Shown here piece after piece: positions 1 to 11,300 of a stretch of 12,299 nucleotides of DNA. The notes beneath the pieces are model-generated. The model worked only from the letters and a program-made list of their open reading frames with translations. It was not told the DNA's origin and searched no databases. The stretch comes from Acanthaster planci. Its lineage: Eukaryota; Echinodermata; Asteroidea; Valvatida; Acanthasteridae. The stretch is taken from the NCBI RefSeq assembly GCF_001949145.1, contig NW_019091407.1, forward strand, positions 498,309 through 510,607. The letters run 5' to 3'. The stretch's first letter is position 1, and each line of letters starts with the position of its first letter. The translations under genes and the position numbers were made by a program.

Positions 1-1210
1 ATTGACTTAGTACACGTTTTCGAGCCACAATTTTGGTAACTTTGCAGTGTTTGATCCTTCCCAAAGTGATAGCCAACAAAGACCCTGGTACAAGATTTAT
101 TGCAAAAGAATGACGTCATGATGACTTCACCACCTTATTTTATATTCATTTTTGAATATTTAATTTTCCCCATAGGTTTTGTACACGTTTTTCTACTTAA
201 CACAAGTGAATAAGTAGTCTTTAACTTCGGCGCAAGATTACTATAAGAACAAAGGGAAAATCGGTTACTTTACGCTCTGTTATTTTATTTGAAATATGCC
301 TAAGAGTCCGAATATGAAGTAATATTTCATAAAAATTGCTCAGTTTAAGCGCAAATCACGTGACACGAACTTAAAAGAGCAGTGTTTCTCCAAATGGGGT
401 TTTTTGCCCATTAACTTTGTACACGTTTCCAAGGCACAATTTTGAACCCTATCGGATGTTTGATCGTTTTCAAAGTGACAGCCAACAAAGACCTTGATAC
501 AGAAATTATTGTAAATAAATGACGTCATGGTGACGTCGTCATGTGATTTACTCTAGTTTTTTCAATATTTATTTCAGCCCCTTGACTTTGTACACGTTTT
601 CAAGCCAGCATTTGGGTTAGTTTGAGAGCTTTGATCAACAATACTTATCTTGTTGGTAAAATAGTCCCGAACCAGCTTTGTGTTTGTACTTGTTTACAAA
701 CACTTCTCTCTAGTTATTTTTTTCTTTTTCAACTCAGTTCCTTCCACCAGTCGGCTTTGGCAGTTTACTAAATTTGATCGACTTCAAACTTGGCAGACCT
801 TTGGGCAATCATCCAAGCACGGTCCTAGAAGAAATTCACAGTGATAACTTAATCAGTTTATTTATTATTGATTTTTGAATATTGTGAGCCACAATTTTGA
901 TAATTTTGCAATGTTTGATCGTTCCCATAGTGATAGCCAACAAAGACCCTGATGCAATTTCAATATTAACACAAATCATGTGACATGTATTTCTAGCTAC
1001 AGTGTTTCTCCACAGGTTTTGTACACGTTTCTTCAAACGTCAAAGACTGGTGCACTCATACATCTGTGTGACTTTGTATTGGAAGCATAGGTAGTCCTAC
1101 AACCCGTGGGGCTGTCAAAATAAAATCGTCACGGTGACGTCATTAGGAGCCACGTGACATGAAGTTAAAGTTTCAGTTTGATTTTTAGGGTTCGTACACG
1201 TTTTTCACTT
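1..1210 (-). repeat. Composite repeat array, minus orientation (left arm)
   Basis: The core TTTGTACACGTTT, or a close variant, recurs near 8, 178, 415, 588, 1018 and 1192. The spacings are about 170, 237, 173, 430 and 174. Between cores are shared blocks: CAAAGTGATAGCCAACAAAG, TTTGATCRTT, TTGAATATTTAATTT, and TGACGTCA at 111-118, 520-527 and 1135-1142. An extra block containing TCCGAATATGAAG makes the 237 spacing. An extra TCCTAGAAGAAAT block (about 760-840) lies inside the 430 spacing. The same order occurs in reverse at about 9346-10323. No open frame encodes a transposase. I regard it as a nonautonomous or satellite-derived repeat of unknown class. Confidence 0.85.
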
Positions 1211-2292
1211 CGCACTTTCACTTTTGTTGATTTTACCAGTGCTTCGCTTGGGAATTGCTGTGAAGATTTCAAACACATTTTCTCTTTCAGACAGTTTGAT
1301 CTGCTTTCCAAAAAGATAAAGATAACAAACAAAAATTCCGAAACTGCGTTCCTCTAGTTAATCTTTTTTTTTTACCTTAAACCCGGTGTTTAGAAAACCA
1401 AATGCACACAAGAGTTACATTGATTGCAGCATGTTTGTTTCTAGACAAAGTAGGACTATCTGTCGATAGTATATTCCTAGTTTTCCTAGTATTCCTTTTT
1501 TTTTAGAACGAGCCGTCATCGATTAGTTAAATGAAGTCACGAGAGGGTGCAATAGAAATCGAAGCGCGCGGCATTATGGGTACAGTCCACTAATTCAAGC
1601 CCTATTGAAAACAGTGTAAAATCAGCACTGTTCAAGGTCCAATAACATGCACGCCAACATCCCTGAGATTTCTGAAACACAAATGATATTATTATCTGGT
1701 CGCTACTCTTTCAATTTCTTTTCAATTTTTTGTGAATTAACCCATTACATTTTTAATTATTTCCACAAAACAAAATCTCCCCCCCCCGAAAAGTGATTTT
1801 TCCGAAGTCTGATTGCAGCCATTTTTCAAGTGCCAACCCTCAACTTTCTCGGGCACTTAGGACCATTTTTCAAACGTAATTCTAGCCATTCTGCTATCAA
1901 ATGAAAGCGCAAAGACCCAGGAAGTTGATCCTGGCAACGATTTGGACAATCTCACCATTTTGGGGCAAGACAATATCTTTCATCAAAAGATACTGCGGGG
2001 CACTTTTAATGCTAATGAGCTGGCCAGAATTTCTCACTTGAATTAGTGGTCTACACCCATATGCTCGATAGAGTCCGCTACCAAGTTCTGTCATCTTGGC
2101 CCAAGACTACCGTCAATACCGTGTAGCCGTCCATCTAGGCTAACGTAACTGCAGGTGTACGTGCGATGCGCACCAGCGGTATAATGTGCCTTCCAGCTTA
2201 GAGTACAAAGTGAGAAACGTTTTTGGTCCAATAATTAGGAGTAAAATGGTAAAGTGTTATTTTATCAAGCTTGTTTTTTTTTCTTCATGTAG
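1211..2292. other. Intronic sequence upstream of the first visible P450 exon; no gene seen
   Basis: AT-rich sequence with a C run near 1781 and no coding signal. I looked for the P450 exon 1 (hydrophobic anchor plus a Pro-Gly-Pro hinge, ending in phase 2) and did not find it. It probably lies upstream of base 1. Confidence 0.5.
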
Positions 2293-2358
2293 TTTCTTCA
2301 CTGGAAATTTGCAACAGATAAGGAATTGCGTCTCTCTTCCTGAATACCTAACGCAACT
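2293..2358 (+). CDS. CYP46A1-like: P450 exon (second exon by inference): start of globular domain
   Basis: The acceptor is a long T-rich tract ending TTCATGTAG at 2292. The first base completes a split codon. The exon then reads FFTGNLQQIRNCVSLPEYL and TQ, and ends CT|GTGAGT in phase 2. FFTGNL corresponds to the F(L/I)G(H/N)L that follows the Pro-Gly-Pro hinge in microsomal P450s. PEYLTQL matches the helix that leads into the YG of helix A. At 66 bp it is too short to stand out as an ORF. The call rests on its joining in frame to the next exon. Confidence 0.8.
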
Positions 2359-5300
2359 GTGAGTACACTTCTCCTATATATTAATACGATGGTTGTGTAA
2401 ACTCATACGGTGTTGCTTTTTCGTGCTTGGCCGGCTATACAACGAATATTGGAAACGACATATTCAGTACATGTATATACCCGTATAAACTGACTACAGC
2501 CAAAGTATGGTACGCTGAATGAATTCTGTGCAGAAAGAGGAAGACCTTGGTCAGAGTTCTGCAAGTTTGTATTGCTTTTTATTAGAAGCACTACCCGGTA
2601 CACATCACTCTTTCACCGTAATTTCTTTTGAGACTTTGAAAATAAAAACACTCTTTTTGCAGCATGCTCAAATATGGCAAAGTGTACAAGATGTTCATTT
2701 TCCAGAAGCCCATTGTTGTCGTCCTTGAACCAAGTTTCCTGAAGGTAAGCTACACTTTTTACGTGATTTTCCTGGTACTTTGGACGCTAGTACTGTCATT
2801 AAAAAACTAGGAACTGGTAAATTACACACGCACCATTAAATTACGGTTAAAAACAAGTGGCCCTGCTTTTGTAATTTTACATCGATGGTTGTAAAAATGT
2901 GACAGCCACACAATAAATTCACATCTTTTGATTTTTAAATCCACAGCATTTCAAGTATATCTTGATACGGCTATAGCCTTGTGAAATTGGGATATCAATA
3001 ATGTAACTTCTCGTTACATTCTGTAACTCAACAATTAACCCTTGTGCTAGTTGAAGAACATAACCGGTCCTGTGTATCGAAGGATTCAATCTGTCATTTG
3101 AGGGAGTCAAATTAAAGTTACAGAGTTAGCCTTTTAAATCAGAGTCCTTGTAATGTAATCTCACATTCAAGTTTAGTAGAATAATAGGCATTACGCTGGT
3201 GGAACAATGTGGACTGTCTGGTTAAATACAGGGCGCTTCCCCGTTATTTGACGCCGTCGTATAAAATTTCGGGACCCACTCTAGTAATCTTGTGCAAAAT
3301 TCTTATGAAAGTCCTTGCATCAGGAAGTCATATAAAAATGTCTACTAAACGGAGAAAAGAAACAATCCATTGACATCAACTCACACAGAAAACCTCAATA
3401 ATCGGGTGCTGTTTCCTTGTTTCCCTGTTGAAGCCTTGACAACCTGTCGCTGACAGTCTTCCGTAATAAATACTCAGCTTTGTCAAACAACTTAACATAG
3501 TTCATACTGTTAATAGGCAAGATGTTTAAGTGTGCTTCAAGAAACTGATAGGTTTGCAGGCTCTCCTCCAAAATCAAAATTTTTCTTACTTTCAGAAGCA
3601 ACTCTGACTTCAAGTTTGGAAGCTGTGTATTTAGTTCAACATACTGGTAGAAACAATTATATTAATTCCTCAACAAAACTGTTAATATCAAATACAGAAC
3701 TTTTTTTGTACGAATCAAATGGCATTTTCAAGCATGTGCTTCCGAGGATATCATCTGCTTTCCGTATTCCTATTTTATAATTTATAATGTGTTTTCACCG
3801 TTCCAGTTTAAAATGCACCTGTAATCATCCATTTGCCGCCTCGATTTACAGCGTCAGAGTCCTCTGCTTCCCTCTTGTTCTAACTTGTCTTGTTCCATCT
3901 TGAACTCCGTATATGGAGCAAAGGAGGAATGACAAGGAACAATGATTCATTTATCTATTGTAGGAAGTCATGCACTCAACCACGCACAGCAAACCGGCAG
4001 TGGAACACGCCAACTTCTGGCACGTCTTCGGTTCCCGATGTTTCTACCACGGCCTTCTCACAGAGACAGACGTTCCTAAGTACTTGAAAAGGAGGGCGCT
4101 GTTCAATCCTGCCTTTCACCGAAGGTGATATGATCAAAAGATAAAATTCAAAAATAAATCAGTTATTAAAGCTTACTAAACCTCATCTGCGCCGAATCGT
4201 GAACTTGTAATGCGAGGCCCTGAAAAATGTCTATAACACAGCAGCTCAACGCGAAAATACAGTACTCTTCTTTCGGGGGAAGAGGGGCATTGGTCAGAGT
4301 TTTATGACTTGAGTCAACCCTCCTCCCCCCAAAGAATTCTTCACTAAAAAAAATTTTCAATGTATTTTAGCACCAGTCCATAACTTTCATGTCATGTTAT
4401 TTTCACAAAGAGTAAGAGGTGGTTATGCACTTGTAAAAGATCACACATAAATTTGAAAATACCTCCAAAACACTTGAACTGCCCATGTTTGAGCAGCAAC
4501 TTTTTAACAGTTTTTCTTTTGAAACGAGCAAAGGGATGAAGAACAATACTGATTCGAAGCATTACTGACTGTATTAGATTTCGTAAGTGCAGTTGCAGTG
4601 AAATCTTGCGCATAGATACTAGTAGATAGTTTGTGTTCATTTAAGTGCCCTCTTAGCTCTAAAAAAATATAATTATTTTACCGAGATGATATGAAAAGTC
4701 CCGATACCCGTTTCGTCCGTCAACAATTATTTGACATATGAAATCGATCTACGTCAACTAAAGGGCATTTTGTCGGCTTGCTGTGATAGGCCCTAAATTG
4801 CTGTTTTCACTAACTTTAACTTTTGTCAGCTGTAACATACACGACGGGAAGTAGGGATGGAATTCACTTCCACAAGGGGGCGTTCTTCATGACGTAGATT
4901 AACACCGTAGAGATCATAGGCCGTTTCCAATTCTCAACTTCGACTCTGTCTTCAACTGTTTTTTTTATTACCTGACTTTGAAGCTGCAAGCGCACTAAGT
5001 AGTCTAATAGCGCCACAAAATATCAAATAAGATGCAAGAGAGCAAAAACTTACAGTAATCCTATCTGATTTAAACGCTTCAGGCCCACAATCGGGGATTG
5101 GTTTCGGGGACAAGCCTGAGACGGAGTATTGAGTACTGGAAAACTGCCATAGTACAAAGCATGATCTCTATGATAACATACTGCGCACAAGAGTGCAACA
5201 TCATTATGTAAGCAGTTCTGCGTCTGAAGTTTTTAGAAGTATTGCATTGTTTGTTCTGCGTTATGCCTTGCTTATTAATAGTATTATACTATATACATTT

Positions 5301-8300
5301 GAAAAGTACGAAAGCAGCCTAATAAAAAAAATCTCAATCTCAATCTTCTGTGTCTCAATACCCAGAAAGTGTGTTTGGGATCTACACTCCCTTTACCTAG
5401 GGCTTCTCTGTCCATGGGAGTTTTGAAAGTATCTAGGGGAGAGAGTGCAAAAACTAGGTCTATAATGGGTAGTTAAACCCTAAAATAAATAGCGGGGTTA
5501 TTTTGGACGGTCTCACTGCCGGGGGGGTGGATTCCCCCCCCCAATCGGCTGTCCTAATCCCAATTTTTAACACTTAGCCAGTATGTACCAGCAGTAGTAA
5601 ATACATGTATGTCAAATTTGACTAAATCTCGTTGCGGCAACGTGCCCAGTTATCTGCAGCGTAGCTCCATAGATCCGAGAACAGCGGATGAATGAGACAG
5701 TTTAATCACCGCAATCATCTAACTCACGTATCTAATAACGTGCACATCATTAAAACCAGCGAACCCGTACTGACAGCTTAAGACCAGTAATTGTCATCCA
5801 CCCCCAGTTTACGGCATATCAGAGTGGGTGAATACAATAACAAGTACCCTCAAAAATCTTTTGAAATGAGGAGAAGCTATCAACTTGAACTATTCTTATA
5901 CCCTATCTTCGTATCCAAATACTCAGTGGTGCAACGAACTTCTCAAAAGTTCTTGTCGGGCAGTAAAATGTCATCTAATAATCGAGCGAACTTTGTTATC
6001 TTTCTTGCTGACTTTGGAGTTGAAGATATTTTCGGGCTATTTTGAGAAACAATTAGATTTTGGTCAGACATTAGCCTTTTAAGATAAAGTCAAGTGGATG
6101 AGCGAAGGGTATGAATCAATATTTTTCTGGGGCAAAGGCAAACTAGACTCCACGGGGGGGTACTTTTAGCACAGGCCTATATACGTGAGGTCGGGTTGAG
6201 GACTCCAATCACCAGAATTATGTACCCTCTCATTAAAGGAGACTGCTGCATTTTCAATCTGCAAATTGACATTTTAAGACTTCACAAATACATTTCATAA
6301 ACACTTCCACGATACATTGTAGAAGCCGAATCACAGTAATGAATTACCATTCTAATTATTAAGACGTAACTGCTTCTTGAATTAAAGGACTGCGGTTGTT
6401 TGACTGACTTGTTTACGGTCAGTTTGTTCTGTCGTCGGACATGCACGCACACACATGAACTCTACGCTGCTGTTTATCCTACGAGGGACGGTGACCAACC
6501 AAGTTATCAAACATCCACTTACCCATATCTTTGGAAGTTTGTCATTCGTTTGGGATACGTTTAGGGAGTAGAGTGAACGTCACGAACAAAGATGGCGGGC
6601 TGAGGCACGTGCGTGAAGTTTCAAATAAAGTTACAAGTTCTCTTTCAGTGCACAAGTGTAGCATAGCAAAAGAAACTAGAGGTGGTGTTTTATGAACAAA
6701 CACAGGCTGTTTCGGAGTTTGCTTTTCTTAGTCAAATCGTTATAAAAGAAGAATGCTTACAAAATAGATATGATATGATAATATTACAGTTTCATGGAAT
6801 ACAGCTGAGTAGCCAGCTATACTGGCGATATATCTGTGTAGAAAATCAATTTGAAAAAAAAAAATCATTAATAAATTTATCGAGTTCACATTTAATGTCA
6901 CGTCACTTGTCTCCTGATGACGTCATCATCACATAAGGCAAGCATTCCTCTAAAGCACGCCATTTTCAAGATACCTGCAAGATTTGAATCCAATCAGACA
7001 TCTTCTTCAGGAGATATAGTTCCCTAGATAGTGAATATTTAACGTCGCGTGCTATAGACATTCGTCTGTAGCACTTTGCTTTCTAGTTATCTGCAAAATT
7101 TCAACGAGAAAGGACATGTCCTTCAGGAGACAAAAGGCTTTGAAGTTCATGTCAAACAACGTGTACAAAACCTATGGGGAAAAATAAAATATTCAAAAAT
7201 CAATATAAAATAAGGCAATGGCGTCATCGTGTCGTCATTCATTAGCTATAAATCTTACATCAGGGTCTTTGTTATCTATCACTTGGACAATGATCAAACA
7301 TTGCAAAGCTACCAAAATTGTGGCTCGAAAACGTATACAAAGTCAGTGGGCCATCAACGCTTTTGCAGAAACACTGCTCCTTTAAGTTCATGTCACGTGA
7401 TTTGTGCTTAAACTGAACAGTTTTTATGAAATGTTATTACGGAGGCTCGATGAGTTGACACAGGCGAGGAGCACGTCATGCAGCTGTTCTGGAGTGAGGT
7501 TTGTGCTGTCCTTGAGGGCAGGGTCTGCTGCAAGTCTGTCCTTGGAGATGGTGGTAGCGTCGGAGGTGGGGACATTGGTGAACAGGGAGACGACATCAAA
7601 GCTGACCATGATGTCGTCTGGCTGGAGGGTGAGGTCTTGGATGAGGGCAGCAAACTGGTCCGAGTTCTTGACGTGATGTTCGGTGTTCCCCACCAAGGGC
7701 AGAAAAATTTTGGCGAGGTGCTTTGTTGTGTGGTTGGTGGGGCCTCCTCTGGACGCTACAAAGGGGCGTAGCGGAACGTCTTCCTTGTGGATCTTCTGTT
7801 GTCCGAAGAACCTTGGGCACTTGGAATTGGAAGGCCGGAGCTGTCTGTAAAGGGGCTGGTTGATGTTACCGGTGCACTGGTGGGAGAGAAGCTTTTGTTG
7901 CAGCCTCCTCTCGATGGACGGTGTGGGATCTTTTCGAAGTTCTCGGTAGGCGGCTGAGTTGAGGATGTCCGCCACTTTGCGGTCGTACTCTATCTTGTCC
8001 ATGACGACAGTGGCGTTTCCCTTATCTGCGCGGAGGATGTGGATGGTCTTGTCCTGACGCAGTGAATTGATGGCTGCCTGTTTACTACTTTGGGATGTTG
8101 GGTTTGGCTGGCTTGTGTTTTCGAAGGGCTTCATGGACCTGCAGGCGGATCTCATCAGCTGCGGACTTGTCAAGGTGGCGGAGGATCGGTTCGGTGTGCT
8201 GGATGCTGTCTTCAGTGGGTGGACGTGGGGGACATGTTCATAGAGGAATTTGAGCAACTTGCAATCAACACATCAGACCACAGACCCAAGGTTTGGCTCC

Positions 8301-11300
8301 GATATGTGGATGACACTTTCGTCATTTGGCAGCATAGGCAGGACAACCTAGCAGCATCCAGTTCACCATGGAACAAGAACGTAATGGCATCATTTCGTTT
8401 CTTGATGTTGAGGTGACCAGAAAGGAGGACGGCAGCCTAGCCCGCACAGTCTACCGCAAGCCCACCCACACGGACAGATACCTCCACAGCACATCCTTCC
8501 ACCACCCCAAGATCAAGTCGTCTGTCAACCGGGCCCTTGTCTGCAACTAGTTAGTTCCCCAGTTCCATCACCCTCCCCTACTTAGGCATTACTTCCCACC
8601 ATATCCAGCGCATTCTCCACAAGCAGGGTATTCGGGTTTTCCACACAGCCCCACTGCAGTTGCACAACCTGTTCACTTCGCACAAGGACCGGCAGGACCC
8701 CCAACGCAGACCAGGGGTGTACAGAATTCCCTGCCAATGTGGCAAAGTGTACATCGGCGAGACGGGCAGGGACCTCCCTACCCGAATCAACGAGCACAAA
8801 ACTCATGGCAGGAAGGGAGAGCTTGAAAAGTCGTCAATAATCAAGCACTCACACACTGAAGATCATCAGATCAACTGGAGCCAAGCTGAACTCGTCACCA
8901 GCATCGAACGATGGTATCCCCGCCGCATCTGAGAAGCCATAGAAATCATCAAGCATGACACAGTTCCCCAAGACATCGGCTTCAGCATCAGCAATATCTG
9001 GCGCCCCATCCTCACATCCCAGTCCAATGGGTCTCCTATACCCTAGGACTGCCCAGTTAGGTTCCCTCCTTATTTAGCCTATGGGTCTTCTCTACCCTTG
9101 GCACCCAGCTGCTCACTCTCCTACTGCAAACCCCAACTGACACACTTGAGTAAGCACACACTCAGGACATGCAGTACCAGGATCCGACGCAGCATCCATT
9201 GTTCCCACCTTCACTGTTCCCGCTTCAATTGTGATGAAGTCATCATGACGTCAGTCCTTTCCAATAAATCTTGCAACTTGTTCTTTGTTGGCTGTCACTT
9301 TGACAGCGATCAAACATCGCAAAGGTTTCAAAATTGTGCCTTAAAACGTGTACAAAGTCAATGGGCAGAAATAAAATATTCAAAATTAAAAAAGAAATCG
9401 CATGATGACGTCATCATTACAGGTTTCTTCTAGGACCATCCTTGGATAATTGTCCAAAGACCTGCCAAGTTTGAAGTCAGTCGAAAATTGCAAAAGAGTA
9501 GAAGTCCTGCTCAGAACGAAAACCCATGCTACGGAATGGGATTTGATGTGGAAAGAAATAAAGAAAAATAAAACGAGATGACTGTGGTTGTGAACAACTA
9601 CTGAGCTGTTTTGGAACTTTCTGTTTGGTGATGACGACATCATGACGTCATAACTTTAGGAAAATTCTTTCATGAGTGTCTTTGTTGCGTGTAACTTTGA
9701 TGTTGATCAGACCTCTTATAATTGCCCAAATAGTGGCTTGAAAATGTGTACAAAGTCAGTGAGCTGAAATAAATATTGAAAAATTACTAGTAAATCACAT
9801 GATGACGTCGTCATGACGTCATTTCTTTTGAAGAATTCTTGCACAATGGTCTTTGTTCGATATCACTTTCATAGCGATCAAACATAACAAAGGTTTCGAA
9901 ATAGTGGCCTGAATATGTGTACAAGTAAATGGACTGAAAACACCTGTGCGAAAAGCTGCTCTTTTATGATGTCATGTGATTTGCGTTTAGACTGAAAGAA
10001 TTCTGAAATATTATTTGATATTCGGACTCTTGGGTATACATGTAATCAAATGAAGACGAAAAAAAAACCGATTTGTTTTCGTTCTCATAGTAATTCTCAG
10101 CCGAAGTTCAGGACTACTCTCATTAAGATCGATAATATTGCGTAGTAAAAAACGTGTACAAAACCCTTGGGGAAAACGGCAGATTTAATCTCATGTCTCG
10201 TGACCCATTATGGTGTTATTTTGACGATATTTCTTTGGGAGCCTCTCCTCGTAAGGGACTTCAAGTGTACATTGAAGGAAATAATTTAGATTGACCAAAG
10301 TTCCGAGGACAGGCTTACGAAAATGTGTACAAAACCTATGGGGAAAGATTAAATATCCAAAAATTAATTTCAACACAGGTAATGACGTCATCGTTACGTC
10401 ATAAACTTAGCAAAATTCTTTTATCAGGTTGTTTGTTGTCTGTAACTTTGAAGTTGATCAAACCTCTGATAACTGCCCAAATCGTGACTTGAAAATATGT
10501 ATAAAGTCAATGGGCAGAAATAAATATTGAAAAACCAATACCAAATCACATGATGATGTCATCAAGACGTCATTACTTTAAAATACTTTTTGCATGAGGG
10601 CTATCACTTTGAAAGTTATCAAACAGTGCAAAGGTTTGAAAATAATGGCTTTAAAACGTGTACAAAGCCAATGGAAAAAATTAAATATTCAAAATTCAAG
10701 AAGAAATCGCGTGATGACGTCATCATCACAAATTTCTTCTAGGACCATTCTTGGATGATTGTCCAAAGACCTGCCAAGTTTGAAGACAATTAAAAATTGC
10801 AAAGCGTAGAAGTCCTGCCCAGAACGAAAACCCATGTTATCGGATGGGATTTGATGTGAAAGAAGAAGTAAAAAAAAAATTTTAAAAAGGAAAAGAGAAA
10901 AAAAATAGCAAAAACAATAGCTGTTTCGGCCGGTGCCCAAAACACCTGAAGAAAAAAAAAGAAAAAATTAACAAAAACAATAGCTGTTTCGGCCGACTGC
11001 CGAAACAGCTAACAATAGAACTACGTGACTATGAGAAAAATTGGTCCACCCTGTTTTTCATATGCATATATATACACTTGTGTACATTTCGAAGTTCAAA
11101 TTAAAAGATCATCAACGTAGTCCCCTGTAGGTGCAAATATTAGCGTTCCTGTAACATAAAATATAATGAATGTATGGTAGCCCAGGAGGGACATCGCCAA
11201 TCGTCAATATGACGTCAATATTTGCTACCAAAATTCACGATTTGCTCTTCAGTCGTGAATATTGACGCTAAAGACACAGCAATTGCTTTTTAACGTTATG

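Larger units (their letters stand above)
7441..9228 (+). mobile_element. Penelope-like retroelement, 5'-inverted, degenerate
   Basis: The reverse transcriptase and GIY-YIG endonuclease pair defines the Penelope family. The 3' half (from 8234) lies on the plus strand and the 5' half (7441 to about 8230) on the minus strand. Read in the sense direction, the inverted piece stops shortly before the point where the plus piece begins, with roughly 30-35 codons missing. This is the product expected when one end of the cDNA is primed internally (twin priming). Both flanks are the composite repeat, so the element landed in an existing repeat. Boundaries are estimated from where repeat homology stops (7440) and resumes (about 9229). 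I see no clear target-site duplication or terminal repeats. Lesions include two frameshifts, internal deletions and a nonsense codon, so the copy cannot encode a full protein. Confidence 0.88.

Noticed and set aside
1-2290. P450 exon 1 with membrane anchor and Pro-rich hinge
   Set aside because: No hydrophobic start followed by a Pro-Gly-Pro segment and a phase-2 donor was found. It is probably outside the window.
3395-3780. Overlapping open frames on both strands
   Set aside because: No recognisable family, and they lie inside an intron with good boundaries. Chance is sufficient.
5090-5160. RGLVS...YWKTA segment considered as a P450 helix C exon
   Set aside because: The spacing between GLVS and W is wrong, NPAFHR is absent, and the 3964-4124 exon already fills this place with matching phases.
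5791-6082. Two overlapping plus-strand open frames
   Set aside because: Different frames of the same AT-rich stretch, with no motifs, no splice context and no relation to the P450.
6585-6600. AAGATGGCGG (YY1-like) motif as a promoter
   Set aside because: A single short motif without a nearby coding exon or other core promoter elements.
7404-7771. Plus-strand open frames over the inverted RT segment
   Set aside because: They are antisense to clear RT motifs (ADKGNATVVMD, SFDVVSLFTNVP) and contain no domain of their own.
7441-9046. An active retroelement
   Set aside because: Inversion, two frameshifts, internal deletions and a stop codon exclude it.
1-11000. A single large foldback DNA transposon with the two arrays as its terminal inverted repeats
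   Set aside because: The interior holds host P450 exons and no transposase. No matching ends or target duplication were seen. Two separate insertions, or an inverted duplication, are simpler.
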